A DNA stretch of 64,000 bases, taken from positions 3,886,001 through 3,950,000 of the forward strand of contig CM076150.1 of the NCBI GenBank assembly GCA_038025085.1, given 5' to 3'. Source of the DNA: Tetragonia tetragonoides (taxonomy: Eukaryota; Streptophyta; Magnoliopsida; Caryophyllales; Aizoaceae). The notes under the pieces were generated by a model that was given only the letters and a program-made list of their open reading frames with translations, ran no database searches and was not told the origin of the DNA. Shown one piece after another: positions 45,460 to 57,961 of this stretch (position 1 is its first letter; each line of letters starts with the position of its first letter). The translations under genes were made by a program, and so were the position numbers.

Positions 45460-47013
45460 GGAGGTTTTTGGATTATTGAAAAAGGAAAAAAAAAAAAAAG
45501 AAAAAAAGAAAAGAGGGGAAGTTTGTGGTTTGTGGAGGAAGATATGAGGGGGACTTGGAGAGAGGTTTTATGTGCCGACGTGGTAAAAAGGAGGTGCCAC
45601 GTAAGTATTGTTAACAGGTTCAGGTGACGTGGTAAAAGGAGTTGAACCAAGCAGGATTTTTATTTTTTAAGTTTTAATTTTTTTTGATTGTGTATGTATG
45701 TGTTATTGTTAGCAATTTAGCATATGCTCTAGTTTAACTTGGAGGAAATGATTACTCTCCTCGCTTTCAACTTAGAAGTTCCAAATTTATATCTTTAAAT
45801 TCGATATTTTCTTATGGTTGATGAAAATATAGGGTGCTAACCGTTGGGTTTTGGCCCAATAGATTTGGAATGCGACGAGATGGGATAGGTGGAGAGTGAG
45901 GCCTTTTAATTTCCTAGCTCAGTTCAGTCTGAGATGAACTACTGCTATTTCGAAATAGGTTGAGATAAGTGATACTTACCATTTTATTTTCGACACGATC
46001 TTCAAATCCCAATGTTAATGATCACTTAGTAAAAGTGTTTACTTCATCGATTGTTTTCTGAAATAAAATTGTTTTGCATTTTGGTGATGTTTGTGTAACT
46101 CGACTAAAATTAGCTTGTTACTACTTAACTAAGGAGTGCCCTAGTTTGGGCACTTGACTTATATGTTTATAGTTATTCTCAATTTTTTCAATGTGTAACT
46201 TCAGTTCTCACTTATTTTAACACTTTTCTACACACGAGTCTTTTTTAGACCTTAAACATGAACCAAACTACCCAAAGATAAACTTGTGGGATACTAAAAC
46301 TGGGGGACTCGAAATAATTACTTTAGGCTGTAATCCTCACTTACTTTGACAAGAGTCATTCTTTGAGTTAGTGTATTAAAAAATTATAGTCATCTCTCGA
46401 AAGCGTAGGAGTCATACTTCAGAATTTGGTTCATGCGACGGACCAAGTCATTCAAGTGCCACATTTGTATTGTCCACTTCATAATTGTATCTGCTACAAT
46501 GTGTAGGGGTCCTAGGTGATACCAACATTGTAATACAACTCGAGCACGGAAGGAAGAACATAAGTTCAAGGAAAAATCTCAAACAGAGTATCTCATGTTT
46601 GAACTAATTATAAAACGGGTATTTATATTTTTATTAATCTCAATTGAGACACTTGTAATTTCAAACCTGTCTTATCAACAATCTTTTGGCAAACGAGTTA
46701 ACTTTTCCATCCAAATTTTCACGCATGTTTTGACATGCGTTTTAAGATTTTTAAATGGAAAACTTAATTCCGTTTGTCAAAAGTCTGTTAATGAGACATG
46801 TTTAAAATTATAAGTACTTTAATTCAGATTAGTGAAAATAGAAGTACTCTTTTTGCAATTAGTTCAAACTTAAAGTACCCTTTTTTTAAGATTTTTCCTA
46901 TTTTCAATTTTCACTTGGGCCATCAAAGAATTGTCCCATCCAAAATTAAAAGACGCAATCTACATCAGATCACTTATTGAACAAGGCGACGAAGAGTGAG
47001 ACATGTGAGCTTG
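45460..47013. other. Gene-free stretch
   Basis: Upstream flank of the 45-kb candidate, with an A-run at 45480-45515 and ACGTGG-type motifs (GACGTGG at 45578 and 45624). The rest is AT-rich without a recognisable gene. Confidence 0.4.
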
Positions 47014-47420
47014 TTTTTTTTTTTTGAAAAGGCAAGAAATTCAGGTAATCAGACAGGTTAATAATTTGTCCTGTGCCAATAAGTTGGTTAGGGACTGGTC
47101 AAAAGGAGATGATCAAGTAAGTAATTGAGGACAATTATGGCCATGGTTTGCCATAAAATCTGCTAAAGAATTTGCTTCTCTGTAACAGTGTATAACTTCA
47201 ACTCTATCAAAATGATGCAGGTCCTTCTTAGCATTTATGATAATGTTTTCTATTTCCCAGGAGATGTGCCATTTTGCTCTAATAACTTTAATAACTGCCA
47301 AGTTATCACCTTTAATAGTAATTTTTTTATATCCTAAAGAACGGGCTAGTCTGATCCCTTCTCTTAATCCAATAGCTTCCGTGTAGGTTGTTCCGTGTAG
47401 GTTGTAGTTATTCCACCTAA
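47014..47420 (-). mobile_element. LINE 3' fragment with RNase H-like domain
   Basis: Minus strand reads TEAIGLREGIRLARSLGYKK, ITIKGDNLAVIKVIRAKW, then VIHCYREANSLADFMA, the RNase H-like domain at the C-terminus of some plant non-LTR ORF2 proteins (also found in domesticated RNase H-like proteins). The T-run 47014-47025 is its poly(A) tail. A tandem copy of TTCCGTGTAGGTTG near 47380 breaks the frame. 5'-truncated. Confidence 0.78.
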
Positions 47421-47763
47421 TATTTGATTGATTTTGGGATATTATATCTTTATTTTGGCTTGCGGTGGCCTAGTTCGTTTTGATGTCTCCTAATTCTTAT
47501 ACGGATATTGACTAGCTAGCTTAGTAGAGTGAAGATCACCAATTCTCATTTGAGGGATGCATGACTATGGACAGTTGGACACCCTTGGCTACTCTTAGTA
47601 TTATGTGAGTTTTGACTATTAGCGGTGGATGAGTTTCGACTGTATTTTAATTTTTTATTAAATAAAATAGACTTCTAATTATAAAAAAAATAAAAAAAAT
47701 TTATATGAACAACCTTATTTTGAGTTTGCAAATTGCACTCTCAATCAAAACAGGATATATATG

Positions 47764-48114
47764 TAGTGCCGGCTCTTAGCATGTGCATATGGAGCACTTG
47801 CACAGGGCCTCAAGTTTTTTGGGGCCCCAAATTTTAAAGTGGGTCTGACCTAAAACACTTGAATTTGAAGTTTTTGAATCTGAGTCGCCTTTTCTATTGG
47901 GTTATAGGAATTACAAATTTAGTTTTTGATCATATTGTATTACTTATTCCATTTTTCAATTGGTTTATGTGATGTGATATTTTCCGGTTGTCAAGTAACT
48001 TCGAATGATTTCTTTTTTGATGAAAAAAAAGAAGAAGAAAGTGTCTGCTCTAAAGTTTTAGGGCCTAATTTTAAATTTTCGCACAGGGCCCCATAAAAGT
48101 TGGAGACGGCCCTG
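47764..48114. mobile_element. Non-autonomous hAT element (351 bp)
   Basis: Left TAGTGCCGGCTC and right inverted CAGGGCCGTCTC; inner inverted blocks GCACAGGGCC(T/C)C. Perfect 8-bp flanks TATATATG (47756-47763, 48115-48122). The A/T-rich flank makes chance matching of the duplication a small risk. Confidence 0.8.
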
Positions 48115-48122
48115 TATATATG

Positions 48123-49390
48123 CACTTGTAAAAGAAAAAAAAAAATCAGGAATAAAACCATGTTCTCTTACATGTGCATATGTATTACTTCTTCTAATTA
48201 GGAAGTGCAATGTGCAGCCTGTGAGGATTATCACCCCTCTTTTCATTTGATGATGATAAAACTTTAAATAAGGGATTGAAAATGCACATTTCAGAAAACA
48301 GACAATTTTTAATTATGATCATAACTTTACAAAAATGATAGTCCTATTAACGGGCTTGGATCCTCTGTGATACCGCATAAGTTCAGTCCATTAAGCGTGT
48401 AAATAAGGGGGGTTTTAGGTAAAATTTTGAAGTTGGGAAGAGAAAGAAAGAGAAAAGAAAAGAGACAACAACAAAACCCCACAACAGAGTATCCTTGCTC
48501 CCAATTAACCTCATACAGAAATACAAACCAATAGTGACACAATAAATGCACAATATACTTGTGGCTGCACTTGTGGCTGCAAAGCAATTCATCAAGCCAA
48601 ATATACCTCTAACAACCACCATTGATCAAACATTCAATCATAATGTATCCTTCAACCACTTGTGCCCTAGTTTAGCTGACATGGCAACATCGACATTTCA
48701 CTATTAGCTTGTTCATAAGAGGTAAAGAGTCAAAGACTCCAAACCACTATCTACATATTTATTTATGGTGCCAACAAGTGACCACCACAACTTTCAAGTA
48801 AACATTTAACATGTTGACCACAATTGATATCATATCCAATTAATAGATGAATTTCTTTTAGTTTTAGCTCAAGTCATTAAAGTTGGTACCAAGATTAGAA
48901 ATCCGTCTATATTGCCCCTTGTGACTTAATTGAACAAAAACAAAAACATATAAAATCAAAGGATTTGACATAAATAATAATGGGCATAAGCTGCATATTA
49001 GACATGCAACATGAATGGAAAATACATATCATCATCAAAATAAATGTACAATCTAGTTACAACCATGAATTGTACATTGAATTGAAGTTGCTGGAAAAAT
49101 CGTCAATATTTTGTATGAATTCAGGACTACACGTCTACATTAATGTATATTGTTATTTGTCAATTCTGATCGATACAAGTCAGTTTTTCCATATTGATAG
49201 TCTCAATTGAAATTCCCTCAAAAGAAAGTAGTAATTGAAAATTAATTCACAAATTTGAAAGGCAAATTGTCGGTACCAATATTGGATCCTATTCATTTAA
49301 GCCAAATAAATAAATTGGGGGCTTTGATTCTTATTTTTTAATTTGGAAATGAGGGGTAAACCTCTAGTATAGTGATCGAACTTGGGAGAA
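48123..49390. other. Gene-free stretch
   Basis: No gene recognised on either strand; frames are short. Confidence 0.4.
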
Positions 49391-49392
49391 CA

Positions 49393-49570
49393 AGTTGAGA
49401 GCTTACTTGGTAGAGCATCTCTACCTTCAACTTTGAGGTTAGAGGTTCAAATCTCGTTTCCCTTAATTCTAGGTTAAAGGAGATATTGGTGACTTAAGCC
49501 TTTGGGCCACCTCCTTCCCGTTTACATTTGCCTACGAGCCCGACTTCATTGCCGGTTCCAAAATAGAAAA
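49393..49570 (+). mobile_element. tRNA-headed SINE (family E)
   Basis: A-box-like GAGAGCTTACTTGGTAGAGC and B-box-like GAGGTTCAAATCTCG about 40 bp later, then a body ending at an A-rich tail (49560-49590). No clean target duplication, so borders are approximate. Confidence 0.65.
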
Positions 49571-49742
49571 AAAGAAGAAATAAGAAAGAGAAATCAACAT
49601 AAATCACTATTACCAATATGTCCACCACAGCTACAATGCGCCAACCTTATAACTCCAAGCACATCACTCCCCTGAGTCCCACCATGTTGCACGGATTTAG
49701 AATAGCCAATGCAGCATTATTGTCCCATACATTGTCATGTTT

Positions 49743-49977
49743 TCTTTTTTGGTTCACAACCAAGGGTAACTACCTTTCAGTAACTATTTTCCTCCATTGG
49801 CTTGTAGACACCTTAAAGGGCGGGACAGCTGACCAAAGAATTTAAAGTTACTTCATGCAATTTAAAGCTGGTTCATGCAATTTAAAGCTGCTTCATGCCC
49901 AAGACGAGATTCAAACCCTCGACCTTGGTTAATGATGGATGAGTCCCTACCACTAAAGTAATCACACCACTTTGGTT
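49743..49977 (-). mobile_element. SINE family A, copy with internal triplication
   Basis: Same family as 19827-20521 (GGTCGAGGGTTTGAATCTCG on the minus strand). A unit around GCAATTTAAAGCTG is present three times at 49835-49890. Flanks ATACATTGTCATGTTT (49727-49742) and ATACATGGTCATGTTT (49978-49993), one mismatch. Confidence 0.9.
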
Positions 49978-49993
49978 ATACATGGTCATGTTT

Positions 49994-50671
49994 GAAGCTA
50001 AGCAAGCTTGACATTCAGAAAGTTCTTGGATCATTGCACACTAATATGCTGCAGGCCAGATAATTTTCACGACAGTAGCTGGCTGCTGTTCATATTGTTT
50101 TAAGCCATTTTTCCTAAATTAAGTTGACGGATTCTTCTTCATCAAAATCAAGGGAACTAGGGAAGAATCAAATAAGGCTTGATGCACAATCTTTTGGGTA
50201 AGCTTGGCAGCTTGCCCTTGCACAGCTGCATTGTCCCAGTTCATCTTGGCCTGCCGGCCAAACCGCCACAACAGCAAGGACAAGCCAGGCAACTCGAGAT
50301 CACCGTATGCATAGCAGCATAGGTGATGCACAGAAAACTCAGAGCACAAAGAAAACACACCATTGGAACTGGGATCACAGGAATGAGTGAATGACATTGC
50401 GGCTATGTTACTATTAAAAGATGTAATGTAATCCAGTCAACATTTGGAAGTAAAAATCTGAAAAGAACACAATAATACAAGCCATTACCTATGCTAACAT
50501 CTGCAAAATGATATTTTTCTAACACGAAGCTCCCAGACTCTGCCTACCTTGAAGAAGGATGAGCTTGTTGTGCAATTCTTCCTAGAGCCTTCTTCAGCCA
50601 CCTCAGAGCTGAATCTCACTGGGACCGACTTAGTTGCTTTGAACTCTAAAATACTGATGTGATTGCAAGGC
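49994..50671. other. Downstream flank / 3' UTR of TM9 gene
   Basis: A 92-codon minus-strand frame at 50119-50397 does not match anything I recognise and most likely lies in or after the TM9 3' UTR. No other gene. Confidence 0.4.
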
Positions 50672-53600
50672 TTAATCAATCTTCACGGAAGAATAGATCT
50701 TTCTGACAAACCAGAAGCATGCGTAGAAGCCGATAGTACCCGTCAATACAAAGAAGGCATACGAACCAATCAACATGTACCCAAAGTAAAGGAAGGCTGA
50801 AACCAACTTTGTAATTTCCAGCTTGGTGAAGAAATAGAAAATGGAGTATAAGAAGAGGTACAACGCTGAGGAGCCAGCAGTGAGGTAAGATCTCCACCAC
50901 CAGTGGTAATCTTCACTGCACAGCTGGAAGTAACAGAGCACAATGGTTATTTCAGCGCATGTGATGATCAGGATAACAAAGACGATGAACAGGAAGCCGA
51001 AGATGTAGTAGAACTGGTTCAGCCATATGGATGTCAGGATGAAGAAAAGCTCGATAAAGACGGCTCCGAAAGGAAGAATGCCTCCAATAAGAATAGAGAA
51101 TATGGGCTTCATGTACCAGGCCTGCTCAGGAATTTGCCTTGGAATTTTATTTGTTTTCACCGGGTCCTCAATTGGTGGCTTCTTGAATCCCAAGTAGCTG
51201 CCGACAAAAACTAAAGGCACTGATATGCCAAACCACAACAGCATCAAGGCAGCCATAGTTCCAAAAGGTACAGCACCTGAAGATTTCTCTCCCCAGATCA
51301 GGGCATTCAGAACAAAGAAAATACTGAAGAGAATTCCTGGGAACATGAAGGCTGTTTTCAAAGTGTTCTTCTTCCACTCAGTGCCCTTAAACATCTTGTA
51401 CAATCGAGCTGAAGAGTAACCAGCAAACAACCCCATGAAAACCCACAACAGAACCATAGCAGTCATCAAGCCTCCACGGTTAGATGGTGAAAGGAAACCA
51501 AGCAGTGCAAACATCATAGTGACCAAAGTCATTGCAACGATTTGGACACCAGTTCCAACATAAACACACAAAAGGCTAGAGTTTGGGGGTGGCCTGAAAA
51601 CATCTCCATGAACTAATTTCCAACCCGTTTCTTCCTGAGCCTCATCTTGAGTCTCCAACTGGTTATAGTTGGCTATGTCTCTGTAAAGTGTGCGCATCAT
51701 GATCATGGCAACCATTCCAGAAAGGAAGAGGACAATCATTAAAGAATTAATGATGGAGAACCAATGGATTTGGTCATCATTCATCAGAAGGTATGTATCC
51801 CATCTGGATGCCCATTTAGTATCGCTCTCCTGAAAAATTGTATAGTGAGGACAATGAAAGGAGAGCATGAAAAGCAAAATAAACTCATCTCAGGAAGAAC
51901 ATACCTCGTAATTCACATCATATGTGAACACAATCTCTTTATCAGCATCAACCTCTTGTGGAGGACCGCCACTTTGCTGAATGTTTTTCGTGCACGTTAC
52001 CAACTGAGTATCTTGGTCCTTCCAATCCTTGTACTCATGAGCAATGCTGTTACAAGAACAATGTACTAATTCGTTAAAAACATTACACATAATGATTGAT
52101 ATTATGTCTCAAACAATGTGGTGCAAGAGATTAAGAATAACCAAAAGGCACTTAGCACCTAATTGTTTTACGTGCTAGCTAATGCAAAAGTTCAATTAAC
52201 AAAGTTCTTTCTATCTCAAACAACTGTCTGTTTACCATTATGAAATAAGTTCACAAAACGCTGATTTATGTCTCACCACTCAGCCATCCCCTTTCCCACC
52301 CCCAAAAAGCTGAATATTATGACAAAAATTCCAGAAAGACTTGAACCAAAATATGGTGACAAAACAAATGTTGTCTCCATAAGTATTCAGCTAACAAACA
52401 CATTTGCTTCACAACAAATAAACCATAACTTGCTCATTCAAGTCTATACTTGTAAATCAGAAAGCATCAGCATGCAGATAAAAGAATCAACTACAGCAGT
52501 AACAATACTGTAATGAACAAAGTAAAATTCCAAAAGCAAATGCCAATGGCTCCAAGTCTCCGACATATATACCCAGTAGTATACCATAGAAGATAGAACT
52601 AGACATAAACCTTCCTTTGCGTTACATCATGACCTAACATAAAGGTACCATATGATTCAGTGTTCAATACTCATGAATATTCTTTCAGTACTCTTTCTTT
52701 TCACTATTAAATACTCAAGACACGATTCTTTTCACCTCTCAATTTCTCCCTTACTTTCTTGGGATGGAGGGGATCAGGGGGATGGTATTACATTCATGGT
52801 CATAGTTTATCCCCATATCAGCTTTTAAGAAAGCCCATCATGCCCTCTTTGGCTAAAATTTCATGCAACATACTAAGTTATACATCTCTTTCCCCTTAAC
52901 AAATGCAAGCCAAAAAGTAACAATGTTGAGGGGCCACGTCACTAAGAGAATTGCACACAATAAGAAGGTAATGAAATTGTTAAGGTAACTAAAGATTTAG
53001 AAAACCATGAACCTACATTTGCATCCATTTAAGAAAAGAAAATATAAAAACACTAAGGCTTCAAAAAGAAAGAAAGCAACCTGTGTGGAATAACCTCAAA
53101 ACCAACTATACGAGCAGAATCAGATTCTTGGTCCTTGTGATACATAACTTTGAAGATTAGATGGTTATGAATGAAGTACTTCTCGTCATTCGTCTGTAAC
53201 AGAAAGTCTAGGAATTAGGATCTCGATGATAAAGTAAGCACTATCCACAGGTTAATGGACTACCATACAACTTACCCCAGAATACTTTCCCTTAAACCCC
53301 ACCCGGAACCCATGCTCCAGGACCTTTGCTTGTCCATTTCTTGATTGTCTCATAACAGCAACAGGAAGGTTGTCCAATATCCTGTTCCAAAGTTACAATT
53401 GTAAGAAATATTACTTTTTTTGGGAGTGATAAAAGAATAAGCAAACATTGCTTTGTTGTTTATCTCATCAAGACAAAAAAATTCTTAAAACAAGCAATTC
53501 TGATGCTCAGGTACAGATAAAAAATATAGAGGTGCAAAATTACCACCCAGGTCTTACATGTTAACTCGGTACTCGTCATCAATTTTTTCCTTGAAAATTT

Positions 53601-55432
53601 TCGCAGCCTCCGCATTAAGTTTCATTCGGCAGCCAACTTGGCATGACTGTTCCTCTCTCATTTTGAACTGTTACACAAATTCAACCATCAGACTTGGGAA
53701 AATATCAGCAGCTGACATGAGCAAATAAATGAATATGTGGTGTAAAACATTCTCTGTTCAATAACTTACAGAAAAAAAAGTCATGGATCTGACCCTAAAT
53801 ATAATCTTAACAAAAGATGACAGAGATAAGCTTACAGTGTAAACCGAATTCTCAATCCGGTCACCACGAAGAACTTCACCCAGGTTCTCAGCACTGTTCA
53901 GGATTTTCTTAGGTTTGCAGTAACTCAGAAAATAGTAGTCATAAGGAAGTTGGGTCTTTGTAGAGGAAAGCTTGTTGACCTTAACTTGAAGCACATCACC
54001 CTGCATTAATTGAGAACCATTTTCAAACTTTTGACACAAGGATATGAAGGCATATATATATCAATCCTCTGTCGAAACTTATGATGCACAATTAGGCGTG
54101 ATAAAGAGATAAGACAACTCGCGAGCTACTCTAGATCGAAATGTCAAGTTCATTATAGCTCAAGTCGTGTAAGGTTGACTCAAGTCCTTAATGAGTCAAG
54201 TAAAGGTAACCTTAACACGGGGGGTGGTCCAAGTGAGAACCACCTTAATGTGAGTACAATAAGGTACCACCTTAATGAGAGTACAATAAGGTTTCACACC
54301 TTACTCGAGCTTGAGTTAATTTTCAAGGCGATCAAGGCTTAGCGTAGTCCTAGGCTTTCGGGCTTTATCAAAATATTTAAATTTTTTAGATGTGCTATGT
54401 TGCTCTTCTACATAAAGTGGCTTTAACGGATAACACAAGCTAAACTTCTGACACCCACACTTTCCAATATCTCTAAGGAAACCTCAATTGTACAACCATC
54501 AAACCTCTCATTTAGTCACATATAAAGGGCCTTTTACAGCTAACACAAACTAAACTTGTGATAACCACACCTTCGGCTACCTGTGAGAAAACCTCAACTT
54601 CCAACATCAAACCTCTTACTATCAATTTTCCAACAAATCTTCTAATCTTCATATAACTAGTTGAATAACAGTTTAATAATAACAAAGCATAGACTATATT
54701 GATACCACAACAGAGCATAATAACATACTCTTAAATCATGAAGCTATTCGATACACAACAAATGCAGTACAAACAACAGCGAGTAAGCAACCAAACAAAC
54801 CACTCCAGTGAGGATATCGCCTCTCGTGGAGTACAGCGGAAAGATGAAACTATTACGATTTGCACATAAATGTAGCACAATCACGACAATAAATCCAGAA
54901 ATAACTAGCTCTTACATACGGACATTACTAGAGAAATTAGGACATTGATTTGTTCCCATTCAGCTCACATTCAGCTCATCAGTTCAAACCAAAGCGGAAA
55001 AAATCAACAAAATCAAAATTAAATACGAATCACCAAAAATTGATCATAAAACAATGCAAATGGAGGAGATAAAAAATCATATATTCATACGCAGCAGATC
55101 CAAACAGAAACCAATAGAACATGCAATAAAACAGCTCAGATCCTAAAACCCTAAATCCCCAAATCCATCGATCGAATACACAACACACGCTATCACATCA
55201 CAAACTTCACATAACTCAACATTTAAAGGATCATATCACTGAAATTAGATTGAAAACACAAATTGATAACAGTAAGATCAGAATAAGAAATTGGTTAGAG
55301 AGACGAGAGACGAACCCTTTGGAAATCGCGAGGGGCAACACCAGGAAGGTAAAAAGCGTTAGAATGTGAGATGAGAAGAATGGTATAGAAGAGGAGAGAG
55401 AAGATCCATGAGATTTTGCCATGGTTACCCAT
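50672..55432 (-). CDS. Transmembrane 9 superfamily (EMP70/TMN) protein, complete, 7 exons
   Basis: Exons 55316-55432, 53836-54000, 53558-53667, 53276-53381, 53081-53193, 51905-52046 and 50672-51829; all phases join to 636 residues, the usual TM9 length. Residues 1-26 (ISWIFSLLFYTILLISHSNA) form a signal peptide. FYLPGVAPRDFQRGD starts the luminal domain, with LSSTKTQLPYDYYFL, NLGEVLRGDRIENS and GFRVGFKGKY. The last exon encodes the nine membrane segments from about residue 270 on (INSLMIVLFLSGMVAMIMMR, RPPPNSSLLCVYVGTGVQI, WYMKPIFSILIGGILPFGAV). It ends SSVKID, a K-x-D tail of the kind that holds plant EMP proteins in the Golgi. Closest to the plant TMN8-10 group by motif. Role in Golgi/endosome membrane trafficking or cargo sorting is from the family. 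Intron 1 (54001-55315) holds diverged tandem repeats. Confidence 0.96.
54230..54622. repeat. Tandem duplications in TM9 intron 1
   Basis: ACCACCTTAATGNGAGTACA..ATAAGGT occurs twice at about 54239-54293. A unit of about 105 bp (ATAAAG..GGC..TAACACAA.CTAAACTT ... CATCAAACCTCT) occurs twice, at 54411-54515 and 54518-54620, well diverged. Confidence 0.65.
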
Positions 55433-56726
55433 CTTCGATCTGAAGATCGAGAGATGAGGTGAGAGAGAAAATGAATGCAGAGAACGAGACAGAGAGAGAT
55501 TGACTGATACAAGGAGAGAGGGAGAGAAAGTGGAAGTGTCTTAACTTAACTGGAACGAAGGAAGAAAGGTACACGTTTTGTGAAACCAAAGATTTCTCCT
55601 CACTCAATTACCAAAAAATAAAACAAAAATTGTCATGGTGAAAGGGAAATTATCTATTTTTTTGAGATTAATTCATTTATCGAAACACAAAAATTTTTAT
55701 AAAACGGTTTTTCATAACTTTTGGTAAGAAGGAGATCACTTTTCAATGAAACAAGTGTTATTACTCAACTTTAGTGACCCGTACAATTCTAAATAGTAAC
55801 CCCATTTTTTTTGTAAGTTGATCTCACACAACTCATTTCATACAACATTAAAAGGAAAAATATCAAAATTACAGTAGAAACAAATTTGGTGATACCAACC
55901 CACACTTTATAATTACAGTGATATTTATTTAAAAAAAAAGAAGAAGAAAAGAAGCGATTATTGCCTCAAGAAAAGTTACAAAATAAATCAAATATCTATA
56001 AGATCTGAACATTCTATACACTTTTTGTCGCGATAGCCTATGCCTAGAGATGCAAAAACAACAGATTTTACGACTAAAATATTTAAAATGAGTAGTTTTT
56101 AAAAGCGATTTTGAAAATGCTACATATATACTAATATAGTCTAATAGGCTTTCTGAAAAGGAAAAGAAATAAAATGAAGTAAATGTTATGAATATAGTAA
56201 AAGTCATAGATTTTAAAAATATAATGGCAAAAATATTTATGAAAGTTATATACTTAATAGAATTTTAGCATTTTTAAATAATAAAATGGACTTTATGTTT
56301 TTGATGTTTATTTCATTTATTACCTAGTATAATTGTAACATTTTCAATGAAAGTTTTCGCTTTTCTTAATACATTTTTTAAAAAATTATTATTGTAATTT
56401 TTTTATTACTATTAAAATAAAAATTAAATTAAAAATCAAATAAAAATTTTGTTTAATATATTTTATCTTACTTTATTACTTTATTTTAAATATAAACATC
56501 AAAACTAGTAACTCCTACCTTAAATTATTGTATTTTGCAGAAAGAATTTAACCATTATGTCTTTTTACTAATGAACCTATACAATAGTTCTCCGAAGTTA
56601 GAAAATTGAAACACGATCACCCACATTTGAATTAATAAAAATATATAATTGAGTCAAATATCAAGATTTACTGAAAAGTTTTATTGAAAATTCGACAAGC
56701 TTTGTACTTTATTTTAATGTCTATAA
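55433..56726. other. TM9 upstream region and gene-free AT-rich DNA
   Basis: CT/GA-rich leader of the TM9 gene at 55433-55550. Stretch 55698-55840 is a member of the GTCTCA-ended MITE family. Stretch 55850-56720 is very AT-rich with nothing recognisable. Confidence 0.5.
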
Positions 56727-57304
56727 TCTGACATTTCTCTTTTTTCTCTCATTCTCTTAAAAATTTTAACTTTTCTCTTTTGCCTCTTCTCATCTTTTTT
56801 TATAGTTTCAGGCCGCCGATTTAGGTCATTTTCGGCCTGTACTTGATGTTCTTCATCTAGTTTGACTCTAATTTCTTCTCTTTTTCGCTTTAGGTGGAAT
56901 AAATTTCTCTCCCTTTGTGGAGTTCGTTGGTATTTTCATTTCTTCCTTTTCGTAGGATCCTCTTTTCGCCTATGGTACGATATCTATTTTATAGATTCAA
57001 TATGAATTTGGGGACCGGATATACATACAACCGATGGTATCAAACAGAGTTTTGTAGGCAAGTGATTGCTTTGCTCGAGGTGAAGATCTCCACTTCCGTC
57101 AAAGATGAAGATACATCAATGGAAGCACATGGTTACTATGCATGCTGGGAGTCGCACCAAAGTGTCCTTGTCCATTGTCTTGTTAGCAAAAATTATGTTG
57201 TTATTGTTGATTTAGTATATTCTAGGGTTATTTTGATTGTAGATGCCGTATGACTTTTCTATTAATGAAAATTTCCTATTCTCCCCTAAAAAAAAAAAAA
57301 AAAA
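56727..57304 (+). mobile_element. Retroposon family F, copy 5 (about 578 bp)
   Basis: CT-rich 5' part, CAGGCCGCCGATTTAGGTCA, AGGATCCTCTTTTCGCCTAT, GGGGACCGGATATACATACA, then the family 3' end (GCCGTATGACTTTTCTATTA, AATTTCCTATTCTCCCCT) and 17 A. One frame reads MNLGTGYTYNRWYQTEFC ... EAHGYYACWES ... VDLVYSRVI, similar to copy 4. The target duplication (TAATGTCTATAAT / TAATGTTTGAAAT) is weak, so the left border is approximate. Confidence 0.75.
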
Positions 57305-57811
57305 GTAATGTTTGAAATAACTCATGCGTCTTCTACACACAAATCAAATTTCACCCACAAATCATTCATCAACTTAGGTAGCAAAAACCATGAGCAAGTA
57401 CCATATGAAACGTGAGTACCTAATTTCATACAGATCTCATTTTTCTATACAATGGGAAGAGATACAAACTTATGACCCAAAATTTGGGTAATCATAAAAT
57501 GACCATTGTTACTCTTGCGGTCATGGAGATCTTAGATTCTAAACAAAAAAAATCTGGCAAACTTTTTAAAAACTCAAAATCTGACCTTACTTAATCAGTT
57601 AATTGTCTTTTATTGTATATCGCCTCTCTTATCCTACAAATATACCACAAGTGTATGCTAAAAGTGCTCATTATCATCATTGTCCTAAGATGTGTACAAA
57701 ATTTCGAATAGCATTGACAAAGTACTTTGGCGGTGGTAATGGATGCAAGCGACCAACTACATTGATGGAAATTCTTTGGCAAGTTGGTTTTTCACTCCAT
57801 TGACTATCTAA

Positions 57812-57961
57812 TTTTTTATTTTATTTTTTGGGTTCAAATAAGGCGCAAAGGCCAATACAATATACATATTCATGGAAGAGGGGATTTGAATTTGAATTTG
57901 AAATCTAATATAGCCAACACCTCAATCTTAATCACTAAGTTAAAACATTCTTAATTTTTTT
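57812..57961 (-). mobile_element. SINE-like element (degenerate)
   Basis: Minus strand has TTTTAACTTAGTGATTAAGA (A-box-like) and AATTCAAATCCCC (B-box-like) with an internal AATTTG triplication. Flanks TGACTATCTAA (57801-57811) and TGACCATCCAA (57962-57972) differ at two sites. Confidence 0.55.

Noticed and set aside
47014..47420. Host RNase H-like gene
   Set aside because: Frame broken, 5'-truncated and followed by a poly(A) run, so read as a LINE 3' end.
50119..50397. 92-codon frame downstream of TM9
   Set aside because: No domain or family recognised, and it sits in the likely 3' UTR or flank; no promoter or start context supports it.
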